Assembly: GCA_040882285.1 (NCBI GenBank)
Contig: JBBEBQ010000026.1
Location: forward strand, 1-57,151
Source of the DNA: Gemmatimonadaceae bacterium
GTDB taxonomy: Bacteria > Gemmatimonadota > Gemmatimonadetes > Gemmatimonadales > Gemmatimonadaceae
Direction of reading: 5' to 3'
Length of the DNA stretch: 57,151 bases
Shown: one piece after another, positions 47,917 through 57,151 of the stretch
Layout of the letters: each line of letters starts with the position of its first letter
Position numbering within the stretch: the first letter of the stretch is position 1
The notes under the pieces: model-generated
Seen by the model: only the letters and a program-made list of their open reading frames with translations
The model's database searches: none
Told to the model about the DNA's origin: nothing
Made by a program: the position numbers and the translations under genes

Positions 47917-48833
47917 GCGCGCTCCCTCTGCAGCCGGAACTGGATCAGCGTGGCGATCAGAATCACCAGGAAGAGCACGAACGCGATGGCCGCCGCGTAG
48001 CCCATCCGCCACCAGCGGAAACCTTCCTCGTACATCAGCAGCACCACGCTGGTCGTCGCGCGCAGCGGTCCGCCCATGGTCATGACGTACGGCTCGGCGA
48101 ACAGCTGGAAGTAGCCGATCATCGTCACCACGCCCACGAACAGCAGCGTGGGTCCGAGCAGCGGCAGCGTCACGTTGAAGAAGCGCCGCACCGGACCGGC
48201 GCCGTCGATCTCCGCGGCGTCGTACAGCTCGGACGGGATCGACTGCAGCCCGGCGATGAAGATCAGCATGTTGTAGCCGAAGTTCTTCCACACCGCCAGC
48301 AGGATGATCGCCGGCATCGCCCAACGCGGATCGCCCAGCCAGTCGATCGGCTCGACGCCAAGGTAGCCGAGCCCGTAGTTGAGCAGCCCGTAGCGCGTGT
48401 GGTACAGGTAGCGCCACACGATCGACACCGCGACGAGCGTGGTGACGAACGGAATGAAGTAGATCGTGCGGAAAACCGTCTTGAACCGCGTGAGCTTCGC
48501 GTTGAGCAGCAGGGCGGCAGCGAGCGAGAGCGCGATCGTCAGCGGCCCGCCTGCGAGCGCGAAATACAGGGTGTTGCGCAGCGCCTGCCAGAACTCCGGC
48601 GTCTGCAGGAGCCGGCCGTAGTTCCTGAGGCCCACGAACCTGGTCGCAGACGGGTCGGCGATCGCGTAGATGTCGAAGTCCGTGAGGCTGAGCAGCAGCG
48701 ACGCGAGCACCGGCAGGAAGAAGAAGATGAAGATGAGGCTCAGCGCCGGCGCGAGAAACAGCCACGCCGCCCTGCCGGTTCCCGGCGGCAGCTGCGCGGC
48801 CGGCATTCTCGCCGGAATCGCGGGCGCGGTCAT
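47913..48833 (-). CDS. Carbohydrate ABC permease, MalF/UgpA type
   Basis: 306 codons. ATG 48833 overlaps the stop of the binding protein (ATGA). Pro-rich cytoplasmic N-terminus, then AAWLFLAPALSLIFIFFFLP and five more membrane segments. The EAA loop reads DAAEIDGAGPVRRFFNVTLP at about 205-224. TRFVGLRNYGRLLQTPEFW and MTMGGPLRATTSVVLLMY are typical CUT1 permease stretches. Confidence 0.92.
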   Translation of the reverse strand: MTAPAIPARMPAAQLPPGTGRAAWLFLAPALSLIFIFFFLPVLASLLLSLTDFDIYAIADPSATRFVGLRNYGRLLQTPEFWQALRNTLYFALAGGPLTIALSLAAALLLNAKLTRFKTVFRTIYFIPFVTTLVAVSIVWRYLYHTRYGLLNYGLGYLGVEPIDWLGDPRWAMPAIILLAVWKNFGYNMLIFIAGLQSIPSELYDAAEIDGAGPVRRFFNVTLPLLGPTLLFVGVVTMIGYFQLFAEPYVMTMGGPLRATTSVVLLMYEEGFRWWRMGYAAAIAFVLFLVILIATLIQFRLQRERA

Positions 48834-50113
48834 TCGGGCTTGCCGCTCCGCGCCAGGAGATAGCGCCGCTTCTCCAGCATCGCGTTGACGTCGCGGTCCA
48901 GCGCGGCCAGCGTCTGATCCACCGTCGCCGCGCCGCGCACCGCCCGCTCGCCCCGCTCGTAGATCGCCGTGGCGATCTCCTCCCACTCCGGCACCTGCGG
49001 CAGCGGCACCACGCGGTCGAGCTGATCGCGGAACGCGCGCGCGCGCACGTTGTTGGTGAGCAGCGTGTCCTGCCATGACGCCTTCCGTGGCGGCAGATCG
49101 CCCGTGAGCTTGTAGAACTCGAGCTGCGTGGCGGGGCGCGAGAGATACTCGATCAGCAGCCACGCTTCCCGCTTGTGCCGCGACCCCTCGAAGATGGCGA
49201 GGCTCGCGCCCGCGGCCATGGACGCGCCCGGACCGTCCTTGCCCGGCATCGGCGCGGTCGTCCACTTGTCCTGCACGCTGTCGGCGAGGCGGTTGCGGAA
49301 CTCGCCGATGTACCACGGCCCGGAGATGTACATCGCGATGTTGCCGCGCTCGAACTCCTGGAAGAGGTTCGAGATCTGCGAGCTGCTCACGGGCGGCGCG
49401 AGACCTTCGCGGAAGAAGCTCAGGTAGAACTCGAACGCTTCCCGGAACCGCGGCTCCTGGAACGCGCCGAAGCGGCCGCCCTGCGACAGGATTGGCGAGC
49501 CGGTCTCGAGCGCGAACCCGACGAGCTGGGGCCACTCGTTGGTGGGCATCAGCATCGGATACTGCGACGGGCCCATCTGCGACTTGATCTTCCGCATGGC
49601 GGCCATCCATCCCGCCCACGTTTGCGGCAGGTCGCTGTAGCCCGCCCGCGCGAGGATGTCGGACCGGTAGTACACGAGCCGCGTGTCCACGTACCACGGG
49701 ATGCCGTACGTCTTGCCGTCCACGACGTTGGTCCGCCAGATCCCGTCGAAGAAATCGCGCGGGTCGATTCCGTCCGACGCGGCGATCAGCTCGTCCAGCG
49801 GCGCGAGCGCGCCGAGCGCGACGAACTCCGGCAGCCAGGTATTGCCGAGCATCGCGATGTCGGGGGTGGCTTCGCCGACGAACGCGGTGAGCAGTTTCTC
49901 GTGCGCCGCGGTCCACGGGATCTGCTGCACTTCCACCCTGATTCCCGGGTGCTCGCGCTCGAACGCCGGCATCAACTCCGAGACTACCTCGCCCTCCCGC
50001 CCCATCGCCCACAGCCGCAGCGTCACCGCGTCGCTCGCCGGCGACTCCGCGCAGGCGCCGAGCGCGAGCGCCGCGCCGGCGATCGCCCGCGCGATCAGCG
50101 CGCGTGAATCCAT
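48830..50113 (-). CDS. Sugar-binding lipoprotein of an ABC importer
   Basis: 427 codons. A type II signal peptide with LALGAC puts the lipid-carrying Cys at residue 21. The mature part is a cluster-B solute-binding protein: TLRLWAMGREGEV, VEVQQIPWTAAHEKLLTAF, DIAMLGNTWLPEF and TYGIPWYVDTRLVYY. It is the receptor for the permease pair directly downstream. Its start lies within the last 19 bases of the GH144-like gene, so all are coupled. Ligand unknown; the neighbouring genes suggest a gluco-oligosaccharide. Confidence 0.93.
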   Translation of the reverse strand: MDSRALIARAIAGAALALGACAESPASDAVTLRLWAMGREGEVVSELMPAFEREHPGIRVEVQQIPWTAAHEKLLTAFVGEATPDIAMLGNTWLPEFVALGALAPLDELIAASDGIDPRDFFDGIWRTNVVDGKTYGIPWYVDTRLVYYRSDILARAGYSDLPQTWAGWMAAMRKIKSQMGPSQYPMLMPTNEWPQLVGFALETGSPILSQGGRFGAFQEPRFREAFEFYLSFFREGLAPPVSSSQISNLFQEFERGNIAMYISGPWYIGEFRNRLADSVQDKWTTAPMPGKDGPGASMAAGASLAIFEGSRHKREAWLLIEYLSRPATQLEFYKLTGDLPPRKASWQDTLLTNNVRARAFRDQLDRVVPLPQVPEWEEIATAIYERGERAVRGAATVDQTLAALDRDVNAMLEKRRYLLARSGKPE

Positions 50114-51609
50114 TTTCGCGCCGGCTTCATGGTCAATCGGCCGCCGGATGTCGCCGGCGCTCGCGCAGCCGCATCGAGCCAGCCGCCGGTGAATCCTGCC
50201 TTCTTCAGCCCCGCGATGATGTACGGATTCCTTCGCATCGTCCGCCAGATCAGGTCCGACCGGTAGTTCTCGATCATGATGATGATGGGACCCTGGTCGA
50301 TGCCGAGGTAATCGCCGTCGAACCAGCCGACGCCGGGCACTACTCGTCCATGCCGCAGCGGCAGATTCACGTCCAGCGTCGGATTGAACGAATCGAGAAA
50401 CCCGTAGCTCGTGAACAGGTGCTCGCCGTACCTCTCGCGCATCGCGACCAGCGCGGGGATGGCGATCTCCGGCGCGAACGGCACCGAGCCGCCCGCCGCG
50501 GTCGGTCCGATGGTTCCGTCGTCCATGATCTCATTCGCCGCGGCTCCGCGCGCGCGATAGGTGAAGAACGACCGCTGCCGGCCGTCGAGAGTAATGGCAG
50601 TGTCGATCGGCCCGTCCACCGCGGTCAGCCCCCAGATCGTCGGGCCGTAATCTTCCCAGTCGTTGGGATTCGCGATCGCGTACGCGCGCTGCGCCAGCGT
50701 CGCGCGGCGGGAGTTCTCGAAGTAGTCGATCCCTTTTCCGCGCATGTACTCGTCCTGGACGCCGCGGAAGTCGATCCACATGTGCGAGTACTGGTGCCCG
50801 AACAGCGGCGGAAAGTTCACGTGCTCGTAACCATGGAACGAAGCCCACTTGTAGTTGGCCGTCCACGCGCTCCACGCCGCGGGATCGATCGGGTGCGTGG
50901 GCGACGCGAACGCCAGCACGTACACGATCATCGCCTCGTTGTACCCCTCCCAGTGGTAGTTGATGAACCCGCGCTCCGGCCGCCACCCCATGCTCACGAC
51001 GGGCGGCTTGGTGATCGCCCACGACCAGTCCACGCGCCGGTACATCGAATCGGCGTACGCGCGGATCGCCACCTCGGCGGCATCCGGGCGATCGAAATAC
51101 GACTGGCAGAAGAGCGCGCCCGCGAGCAGCAGCGCAGTGTCGATGGTGGACAGCTCGACGTCCCGGAAGCGGTGGCCCGTCTCCATGTCGAGAAAGTGAT
51201 AGTAGAATCCGCGGTAGCCGGTCACACCGGCGCTGTCGGGCCCCTGCGGCGCGCGATACAGGTAGCGCAGCGTGGTGAGCGTTCGCTCGGCCGCCTGCGC
51301 GCGGGTCACGTATCCCCGCTCGACACCGACCGGGTAAGCTGTCAGCGCGAATCCGATCGCGGCTACGCTCGAGAAGCTCTTGGTCGGCCAGCGGTCCGGC
51401 GTGAGCCCCGTGCGGGCATCGGTGCGCTCCCAGAACCAGTCGAACGTGCGCCGCTGCAGCGTGTCGAGAAACGCCGTCTGCCTGGGGGTGATTGCCGCCG
51501 GCACGGTCGGCGTCGCCGGCAGGCGGTCGCCCGGCGGCCTCGGCGCCGCGCAAGCGAGCCCGAACAGGAGCGTGAGCAAAACCGCTGTGTTCAGTCGGGC
51601 GTGGCGCAT
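50095..51609 (-). CDS. Glycoamylase-like (PF10091/GH144-type) lipoprotein
   Basis: 504 codons from ATG 51609. The type II signal peptide LLFGLAC places the lipid Cys at residue 20. The body is an (alpha/alpha)6 fold of the COG5368/glycoamylase-like group: LQRRTFDWFWERTDARTGL, SSVAAIGFALTAYPVG, GFYYHFLDMETG, EGYNEAMIVYVLAFASPTH, LFGHQYSHMWIDFRG and GIDQGPIIIMIENYRS. Characterised members of this group include GH144 endo-beta-1,2-glucanases. Probably a periplasmic-facing enzyme that makes oligosaccharides for the importer encoded downstream. Substrate is inferred only. Confidence 0.8.
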   Translation of the reverse strand: MRHARLNTAVLLTLLFGLACAAPRPPGDRLPATPTVPAAITPRQTAFLDTLQRRTFDWFWERTDARTGLTPDRWPTKSFSSVAAIGFALTAYPVGVERGYVTRAQAAERTLTTLRYLYRAPQGPDSAGVTGYRGFYYHFLDMETGHRFRDVELSTIDTALLLAGALFCQSYFDRPDAAEVAIRAYADSMYRRVDWSWAITKPPVVSMGWRPERGFINYHWEGYNEAMIVYVLAFASPTHPIDPAAWSAWTANYKWASFHGYEHVNFPPLFGHQYSHMWIDFRGVQDEYMRGKGIDYFENSRRATLAQRAYAIANPNDWEDYGPTIWGLTAVDGPIDTAITLDGRQRSFFTYRARGAAANEIMDDGTIGPTAAGGSVPFAPEIAIPALVAMRERYGEHLFTSYGFLDSFNPTLDVNLPLRHGRVVPGVGWFDGDYLGIDQGPIIIMIENYRSDLIWRTMRRNPYIIAGLKKAGFTGGWLDAAARAPATSGGRLTMKPARKWIHAR

Positions 51610-51710
51610 TGGATTCTCATTGCTGGAGGATGCAGGAACAAGAACACGTTGGCCGGTGACGTAACGCTCCGCAACCACGCGGTATCGCGGCACCACCGGC
51701 GGAACGACAC

Positions 51711-51741
51711 GGCGCTGGCCGCGAACTGCGCGACCAGCGCC
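51711..51741 (-). terminator. Strong hairpin after the TonB-type receptor gene
   Basis: GGCGCTGG pairs with CCAGCGCC, with four more pairs after one mismatch and a five-base loop. It lies in the 176-base gap between the receptor gene stop and the GH144-like gene, about 45 bases after the stop. There is no T-run, so it could be an mRNA-stabilising or attenuating structure instead. No other feature is visible in the gap. Confidence 0.35.
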
Positions 51742-51785
51742 GGTTTCGACCTATGCCCTGTGCAAGGGCACACGTTCGGGCTGGA

Positions 51786-54740
51786 CTAGAAGTCCAGCTC
51801 TGCGCCCAATTGATACCTCCGCGCGTCCGTCACCACGCAACCCGGCGTGCCGAACTCCCCGGCAGCGCGATCCCCGGTCCGGTAACAGCCGAAGTTGTCG
51901 CGGTTGAACGCGTTGAACAGATCGACGGTGATCCCGAAATTGACCGGCGTGCGGCCGAACGTCGGGAAGTCCTTGCGGAACCGCATGTCGACGTTCCGAT
52001 AGGGGAACGTTCCGGGAACGGTGAACCCGCCGCGCTCGTACGCGTTTCCGGTAGTGCCTTCACCGCAGAAGCGGCCCGGGCAGCCGACGTCCTGCTTGTA
52101 CTTCCCGCCCAGCGTGGCGAGCCCGGAGAACTGAATGCCGAACAGATACGGCATGTCGGTGATCCAGTTGGCCACGATCCTATGCTTCTCGTCGTTCGAC
52201 GGGTGCCGCGGAATGAAGCGGGCAGCCGGAAAAGCGAAGTCGTCGTTCAATCCGTCCACACCTTCCAGCTCGCGCGTGGAGTACGCGTACGCCAGACCCG
52301 CTCCCCATCCGAATGAGCTGAGGGAGGCGCGCCGATACGGGCGATCCAGCTGAACCTGGATAGCCTCGTACCACGTCTTCTTCTCGTTGCTGGAGTAAAT
52401 GAAGTTGCTGAAGCCGTGCGGGGCGAGGTCGAAGCTGCTGCAGCACCGGCCATCGGCGTTGACGCCGAAGTTCGCCCAGTTCAGCACCATCTGATCTTCG
52501 CCGATCACGTTCGCGTACGTCAGCGACGCGGCGAAGTCGCCGAACAGCTGGCGCACCCCGACGTTCCACTGCTTGGACTTCGGCACCTTCGCCTCGTTGT
52601 CGATCAACCAGGCTTCCGGTCTGCCGGACGTCGCGACGAGCGCGTCGAGCACGTCCCGGTCCGCGGTGAGGTATGCATCGTCCCACGCCACCTGTCCCGG
52701 CCCCGGCGCAACGCCCCGCGGCGCGAACCGAACCGTGTAGAACGGGTGGTTGATCTTCATTTGCGGCTCGACCGCGTACAGGTCGAAGGGAATCCGGTCG
52801 TAGTACAAACCCCATCCGCCGAAGACCGTGGTTCTGCCGGCCTGATCGATCGCGTAGGAGAATCCGAGCCGCGGCTGGATCGCTCCCATGAACGGCTTGC
52901 TGTTGTCGCCGGTGCTGATGTACCGGTCCAGATCCAGCGGAGTGATGAGCTGGTCGTTGTACCGGGTCAGCGTGTCTGCGACCATCTGCGGCGTCACGTA
53001 GTCGTGGTCGAGCATGCGCGACTCGTAATCCCAGCGGACACCGAGATTGAGCGTGAGTCGCGGGATCGGGCTCCAGTCATCCTGCACGTAGAGGCCGACC
53101 TGCTTGTTGTCCGTCTTCAGGTCCGATTGGCCGGTGCCGTACTCCACCTCGAACGGCGTGGCGTAGTTGTACGTCTGGCCGCCGTCGACGTCCCGGTACC
53201 TGAACTCGGGCGTGCCCCTGTTGTCCTTGTAAATGTCGTACGTCACGAAGTCGATGCTCGCGCCGCCCTTCACGATGTGCTCGCCGAACATGCGGAAGCC
53301 CGAGTACGTGAGGTCGTCACGCAAACCGATCCTGCGCTGGAGAAAGTCCTGCGTGCTCAGGTTGCTGCCGATCCTGGCTTCTCCTCCGGGATAGAAGAAG
53401 GCGCGCTGGGGCAATCCGGGCGAATTCGGCTCCGGATGCCGGCGGAAGCTCGAATAGTCGACCTTGGCCTCGTTGAGCAGAGGGCCCCTGTAAAAATTGT
53501 ACTTCACCTGGCCGATGCCGACGTTCTGGCCGAAGTCGACGGCTCCCTGGAACGCGGTCGCCCCTCCGAAATCCCGAATGTCCGACTCGTTCCGATTGCT
53601 GAAGCTCACTTCCGCGGTGGAATTGTCGTTGACCACGTAGTTCAGCTTCCCGAAGAGCAGCGTCTCGCGAAACGGTGAGATGAACTGGCCCTCGTACTGC
53701 GCCAGGTTGACGGTATCGAGCGCCGCGAACCCGGTCGGCCGGGCAGCGAAGCTGACGCGGTTCGCGCGGTCCTGATAGTTGCCCTCGTACGATCCGAAGA
53801 AGTGCAGCCGGTCGCGGATGATCGGTCCGCCGGCGCTGAGCGCGGCCAGCGTGCGCGAATAGTCCGGTCTGATGAAGTTCGGATCCGCTCGCTGGAAGGT
53901 GTCGCGCGCGATCATGCCTTTTGTCTGCCGGGCGTACATCGCGTTGCCGCTCCACTCGTTGGTGCCAGACTTCGTCGTCGCCGTGATGATGGCGCTGGAC
54001 GACTTCTGATATTCCGCCTTGAAGTTCTGCGAGATGACGCGGTATTCCTGGATCGCGTTCCGCGGGAACGGGTTGCCGCGGCTGGCATCCTGCCCCGCGA
54101 CGCCGCCGGCCGTGAGATCGTTCTTCAAGCTCGAGCCGTCGACGAACAGGTTCACGGAGCTCGCCGTCTGCCCGCCCGCGGAGAACGTCCGGAACTGGCC
54201 GTTGACGCGGTCCTCCGTGACGGTGATCCCCGGAGACAGCACGGCGAGGTCGAGGAAGTTGCGGCTCGCCGTCGGGAGCTTCTCGATCTGCGCCTCGGTC
54301 ACGTTCGTGGCGACCTCGGACGTCCGCGTCTCGATGATGGGCGCCGCGGTCACGGAGACCGTTGCCAGCTGCGTAATGGCCGGATTGAGCGCGAAATCGC
54401 GGATGGTCGTGGCGCCGATCTGGACCACCACGGTCCGCGTCTTCGGCTCGCTGCCGATGCGGCGCACCGTCAATTCGTACGTCGCCGGCGGGAGGCCGAC
54501 GAGCGTGTAGGAGCCGTCCGCGCGGCTCACTGTGCCGCGCTGCACTCCCGTCGCCGGGTTTCTGGCGATGATCTGCGCGTCCGCGACCGGTGTCGTGCCG
54601 TCTTCGGCCGTGATGACGCCACGGATCGTTCCCGTCGTCGTCTGCGCCTGCGCGGCGTGCGCGAATGCCGACAGCATTCCCGCGACCGCCAGTAGCGTGA
54701 CGAGGAGGAACCGTGAAACGCTGAACCGGATCGTAGTCAT
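51786..54740 (-). CDS. TonB-dependent receptor with carboxypeptidase-regulatory-like domain
   Basis: 984 codons. ATG 54740 has GGAG upstream and gives a signal peptide ending AAQAQ (about residue 33). Residues 35-115 are a carboxypeptidase-regulatory-like domain ([19 protein letters not shown]), about 125-245 the plug ([32 protein letters not shown]), and the rest a beta-barrel of alternating strands. It ends with Phe (GAELDF), as outer-membrane barrels do. Likely importer or surface binder for the locus glycan. It lies 73 bases after lacI in the same direction. Confidence 0.9.
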   Translation of the reverse strand: MTTIRFSVSRFLLVTLLAVAGMLSAFAHAAQAQTTTGTIRGVITAEDGTTPVADAQIIARNPATGVQRGTVSRADGSYTLVGLPPATYELTVRRIGSEPKTRTVVVQIGATTIRDFALNPAITQLATVSVTAAPIIETRTSEVATNVTEAQIEKLPTASRNFLDLAVLSPGITVTEDRVNGQFRTFSAGGQTASSVNLFVDGSSLKNDLTAGGVAGQDASRGNPFPRNAIQEYRVISQNFKAEYQKSSSAIITATTKSGTNEWSGNAMYARQTKGMIARDTFQRADPNFIRPDYSRTLAALSAGGPIIRDRLHFFGSYEGNYQDRANRVSFAARPTGFAALDTVNLAQYEGQFISPFRETLLFGKLNYVVNDNSTAEVSFSNRNESDIRDFGGATAFQGAVDFGQNVGIGQVKYNFYRGPLLNEAKVDYSSFRRHPEPNSPGLPQRAFFYPGGEARIGSNLSTQDFLQRRIGLRDDLTYSGFRMFGEHIVKGGASIDFVTYDIYKDNRGTPEFRYRDVDGGQTYNYATPFEVEYGTGQSDLKTDNKQVGLYVQDDWSPIPRLTLNLGVRWDYESRMLDHDYVTPQMVADTLTRYNDQLITPLDLDRYISTGDNSKPFMGAIQPRLGFSYAIDQAGRTTVFGGWGLYYDRIPFDLYAVEPQMKINHPFYTVRFAPRGVAPGPGQVAWDDAYLTADRDVLDALVATSGRPEAWLIDNEAKVPKSKQWNVGVRQLFGDFAASLTYANVIGEDQMVLNWANFGVNADGRCCSSFDLAPHGFSNFIYSSNEKKTWYEAIQVQLDRPYRRASLSSFGWGAGLAYAYSTRELEGVDGLNDDFAFPAARFIPRHPSNDEKHRIVANWITDMPYLFGIQFSGLATLGGKYKQDVGCPGRFCGEGTTGNAYERGGFTVPGTFPYRNVDMRFRKDFPTFGRTPVNFGITVDLFNAFNRDNFGCYRTGDRAAGEFGTPGCVVTDARRYQLGAELDF

Positions 54741-54813
54741 TCTCAACTCCTGGGTTGTAGTCGATCGTGTGATGAACCGGGACGAGCCTTGCGGGACTGC
54801 TGGTCGTGCCATC

Positions 54814-55845
54814 TCAGGCGGGTAGTGCCGGCGGCGGCGGGCGCTCCGTCAGTGCGGCGCCGCTGGAACGGCGGATCACGATCTCCGTGGACACGCGCTC
54901 GCGCCGCCGCGCGTGATCGTTCTTGTGCTCCACGCCGTGCAGCAGCAGCTCCACCGCCCGCGCACCGAGCTCGTAGGTGGGAACCCGCACCGTGGACAGC
55001 GGCGGGTCCATGTACCGCGCGAGCGGTATGTCGTCGAACCCCGCGACGGCGACATCCTCCGGCACCCGCACGCCCGACTCGCGCAGCGCGCTCAGCGCGC
55101 CGATCGCCATCGAATCGTTGGCGGCGAAGATCGCCGTGGGCCGCGGCTCCACCTTCAGCAGCTCGAGCGCGGCCGCGTACCCGCCCGCCTCGGTGAACCC
55201 TCCCTCCGCCGCGAGCGAAGGGTCGGGCGTGATCCCGGCCGCCCGCAGCGCGAGCCGGTATCCCCGCATCCGCTCGGCGGCGTCGTAGTTCCGCGCCGCG
55301 CCCTTGATGATGGCGATGCGTGTGTGGCCGAGCCCGACCAGGTGGCCGACGATCGCCTTCGATCCGCCCTGATTGTCGATCGTGAGCAGATCCGCCCCGT
55401 CGCCGCGCGGCGCCGAGCAGAGGAGGACGATCGGCAACAGCGCGGGCACGTCAAGCGGCGCATCCGCGCCGAGGTCCGGCGACATGGCTACCACGCCATC
55501 CACCCGGCCGCGCATCGCGCGCATCGCCGTCTCGATGCCCTGCCTGTCGGCGTGCGCCCGGCTGATGAGCAGGTGAAAACCGTGGCGCTGGGCGGTGTCG
55601 TCCATGCCGCGGATCACTTCGGAGAAGAACTCGCCGTAGAGGTCGGGGAGAAGGACGCCGAGCGTCTGGGTCTTCCGGGTGATGAGGCTGCGCGCGCCGC
55701 CGTGCGGAACGTACCGGAGGCGGCCCGCGACTTCGCGAATCCGCTGGCCGGTCTGCTCGCTCACGGGGCCGCTCCCGTTGAGCACACGGGACACGGTGGC
55801 TACCGACACTCCGGCTTCACGGGCGACGTCCTTGATCGTGACCAT
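54814..55845 (-). CDS. LacI-family transcriptional regulator
   Basis: 343 codons. ATG 55845 is set by GAGGAGA immediately upstream and by the family N-terminus [21 protein letters not shown]. The DNA-binding helix-turn-helix is at 3-25, the hinge near 50-58, then a periplasmic-binding-protein-like sensor ([59 protein letters not shown]). Probable local regulator of the sugar locus. A matching operator lies 53 bases upstream of its own start. Confidence 0.94.
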   Translation of the reverse strand: MVTIKDVAREAGVSVATVSRVLNGSGPVSEQTGQRIREVAGRLRYVPHGGARSLITRKTQTLGVLLPDLYGEFFSEVIRGMDDTAQRHGFHLLISRAHADRQGIETAMRAMRGRVDGVVAMSPDLGADAPLDVPALLPIVLLCSAPRGDGADLLTIDNQGGSKAIVGHLVGLGHTRIAIIKGAARNYDAAERMRGYRLALRAAGITPDPSLAAEGGFTEAGGYAAALELLKVEPRPTAIFAANDSMAIGALSALRESGVRVPEDVAVAGFDDIPLARYMDPPLSTVRVPTYELGARAVELLLHGVEHKNDHARRRERVSTEIVIRRSSGAALTERPPPPALPA

Positions 55846-55897
55846 TCTCCTCGGGAGAGGGTTCACAGCCCCCGGATCTACCTGGTACGAGGGCGAA

Positions 55898-55911
55898 TGT
55901 AATCGTTTACA
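55898..55911. promoter_or_regulatory. LacI-type operator
   Basis: TGTAATCGTTTACA is a 14-base near-perfect palindrome centred on CG, with one mismatch, matching the general LacI/GalR operator form. It lies 53 bases upstream of the lacI start, so autoregulation is likely. No second copy was seen upstream of the receptor, GH144-like, ATPase or GH1 genes. Confidence 0.75.
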
Positions 55912-55975
55912 CCGGAGCCGCCAGAGGAATTTTCCGGGCTCCGCTTTGCCCCTTTCCGCGGTGGGCCGGAGGTGC

Positions 55976-56009
55976 AAAAAAAACCGGGACCCCCGCCTGA
56001 GGGCCCCGG
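55976..56009 (-). terminator. Rho-independent terminator of the DUF4097 gene
   Basis: A stem of nine positions with one mismatch (55984-55992 with 56001-56009) and an eight-base loop, followed on the minus strand by eight T. It ends the DUF4097 transcript before lacI. Confidence 0.85.
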
Positions 56010-56034
56010 CTCCTTCCACAAGCGACGTGGCCTC

Positions 56035-56829
56035 TCAGGACCGCCTGAGCCGCACGCTGCCGTTCACGGTGCTGATCGAGATCGTCTCGCCACCACCGTT
56101 GATCGTCCCGCGCGCGTTCTTGGGACCCCAGCGGCCGGTGACCGTTATCGGAAACTCCGTGTTGATGCTGCCGTTCACGGTCGAGATGTCGAGATCCGCG
56201 GCAGTCTGGCCGGGAAGCGATATCTCCACCGAGCCGTTCACGGTCCGGAAGCGCATCGCCTCGCGCGTCGCGGTACCGATCTCGGCGCGCACCGAGCCGT
56301 TCACCGTCGTGGCCGACACGGGTCCGCCCGAAGTGGCAACGGTCACGCCGCCATTGACCGTGCTGGCCTTGATCTCACCGCTCACGCCGCCGACCTGCAC
56401 CCCTCCGTTCACGGTGTTGGCGCTCACGTGAACGCCGCGCGGCACCTGGATCGTGAGGTCGGCGCGCGCATCATTGTCGTAGTTGCGCTGCCTGCGCGAA
56501 TCGATCCCGTCTTCCTTACAGGTATCGATCTGGTGCCGCAGCACGCACACCGTCAGACCGGTCGCCGTCCGGACGAGCGCGAACGAGATGTCCTCCGGGT
56601 CTCCCCGTCGGCCCCATTTCTTCTCCGCGCGGATGTGAATCTGATCGTCCGGACTCAGCTCGTACTTCACCGCGCCGTTGATGGAATGTGCTCTGGCCCA
56701 CTGTCCCGCCACGAGCGGCCCGCTCCACGTCCAGACTTCCTGGTCGCGGCCGAGTCCTGCCTGCGACTGCAGCGCCGCCGCCGGAGCGAGCAGAGCCAGA
56801 GCCAGTGCCGCAAAGATCATCTTCTTCAT
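56035..56829 (-). CDS. DUF4097-type beta-helix protein, secreted
   Basis: 264 codons. Signal peptide about 1-20 (MKKMIFAALALALLAPAAA). After a domain of about 100 residues holding two Cys (VCVLRHQIDTCKED), the C-terminal half has at least six short beta-solenoid rungs centred on TVNGSV/TVNGGV (for example ANTVNGGVQVGG, ATTVNGSVRAEIG, RTVNGSVEISL, STVNGSINTEF). These match DUF4097. Function unknown; probably periplasmic or on the cell surface. It lies 13 bases downstream of a remnant of a similar gene. Confidence 0.8.
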   Translation of the reverse strand: MKKMIFAALALALLAPAAALQSQAGLGRDQEVWTWSGPLVAGQWARAHSINGAVKYELSPDDQIHIRAEKKWGRRGDPEDISFALVRTATGLTVCVLRHQIDTCKEDGIDSRRQRNYDNDARADLTIQVPRGVHVSANTVNGGVQVGGVSGEIKASTVNGGVTVATSGGPVSATTVNGSVRAEIGTATREAMRFRTVNGSVEISLPGQTAADLDISTVNGSINTEFPITVTGRWGPKNARGTINGGGETISISTVNGSVRLRRS

Positions 56830-56842
56830 AAAGTTGCCCCCG

Positions 56843-57025
56843 TTATTCGCGGTTCTGCCCGCGGATGATGAGAATGCTGCCGCTGAACGTCTGCGCTTCG
56901 ATTCGCGCGTTGCCGCTCCCGATTCGGCGCAGCGTGGGCGACGGAGTCGTGCTCAGCCGTGCCTGACTCTCAAGACAATACGGCCGGTTGTGCCCCGGGG
57001 TGTCATTCAGAGCCGCGTGCTGCAA
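56843..57025 (-). pseudogene. C-terminal remnant of a second DUF4097-like gene
   Basis: The last 28 codons before the TAA read RIGSGNARIEAQTFSGSILI then IRGQNRE, which resembles the final beta-solenoid rung of DUF4097 proteins. The reading upstream (57025 back to about 56930) has no domain character, no signal peptide and no Shine-Dalgarno sequence, and it runs into the heptanucleotide array at 57029. The 5' part therefore appears lost. A genuine short gene of 60 codons is the alternative. Confidence 0.4.
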
Positions 57026-57028
57026 AAA

Positions 57029-57063
57029 GTGACTAGTGACTTGTGACTAGTGACTAGTAACGG
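57029..57063. repeat. Heptanucleotide array (GTGACTA family)
   Basis: Five units: GTGACTA, GTGACTT, GTGACTA, GTGACTA, GTAACGG. Inverted relatives (TTCACTAGTGGACTGTAAC) occur at 57094-57112. The final 90 bases show no gene. Confidence 0.75.
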
Positions 57064-57151
57064 CGGAAGCTGGGAACGGAGGATTTGTTGTCGTTCACTA
57101 GTGGACTGTAACTGAAGTTCGTTTTGCAGCGATCCGATTCTTTGGATTGCT

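Noticed and set aside
50104-51789. Open plus-strand frame of 561 codons opposite the GH144-like gene
   Set aside because: Arg/His-rich antisense shadow typical of high-GC DNA; the minus strand has conserved family motifs throughout.

Overview
The window is a dense, GC-rich bacterial chromosome segment (57 kb, nearly all minus-strand operons). The cell wall is built on meso-diaminopimelate (MurE carries a DNPR motif). There is an outer membrane (TonB-type receptor, lipoproteins), an MglA polarity GTPase with a PATAN/TPR partner, a type-2-like isoleucyl-tRNA synthetase and several secreted proteins with carboxypeptidase-regulatory-like domains. Together these suggest Gemmatimonadota or a close relative. 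This is an inference from gene content; no rRNA is present to confirm it.

Layout. 1-1.7 kb: a visibly lower-GC pair of nuclease-like genes (PD-(D/E)XK-like and PIN-like), sitting directly after ftsA where ftsZ would be expected. 1.7-15.9 kb: a twelve-gene division and cell-wall (dcw) cluster transcribed leftward as rsmH-ftsL-ftsI-murE-murF-mraY-murD-ftsW-murG-murC-ftsQ-ftsA, with overlapping or four-base stop/start junctions throughout. 16-19.3 kb: a secreted TPR protein, tRNA-Val(TAC), a secreted Vgb-like beta-propeller and a small membrane protein. 19.4-28.1 kb: two leftward operons, mglA / 72-codon gene / PATAN-TPR and yggS-divIVA-ileS-dksA-lspA-rluD. 28.2-30.8 kb: a rightward methyl-cycle unit, an ArsR-type regulator fused to a methyltransferase followed by ahcY. 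30.9-36.8 kb: a DUF2723 membrane glycosyltransferase-like gene followed by three tandem paralogues of secreted regulatory-domain/plug-like proteins. 36.8-41.3 kb: tilS-hpt-ftsH-folP. 41.3-55.9 kb: a carbohydrate locus with an MsmK/UgpC-type ATPase, a GH1 beta-glucosidase, a large discoidin/(alpha/alpha)6 protein, two permeases, a binding lipoprotein, a glycoamylase/GH144-like lipoprotein, a TonB-type receptor and a LacI regulator with a visible operator. 56-57.2 kb: a DUF4097 protein and the apparent remnant of a second one.

The most unusual structure is not a gene. Tandem arrays of seven-base words occur at eight intergenic places, using at least four different words, and most begin or end within six bases of a stop codon; two overlap a stop codon. 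Two of the places carry the words as inverted arms that could fold into long hairpins. Other points worth attention are the nuclease pair splitting the dcw cluster, the swapped HIGH motif (GIHH) in IleRS, the MglA operon lacking a visible MglB, and the DUF2723 gene coupled to three barrel-less plug-like proteins.

Start codons were chosen from overlaps, Shine-Dalgarno sequences and family N-termini. Many are GTG or TTG. No function was assigned by database search; every name rests on motifs and family knowledge.
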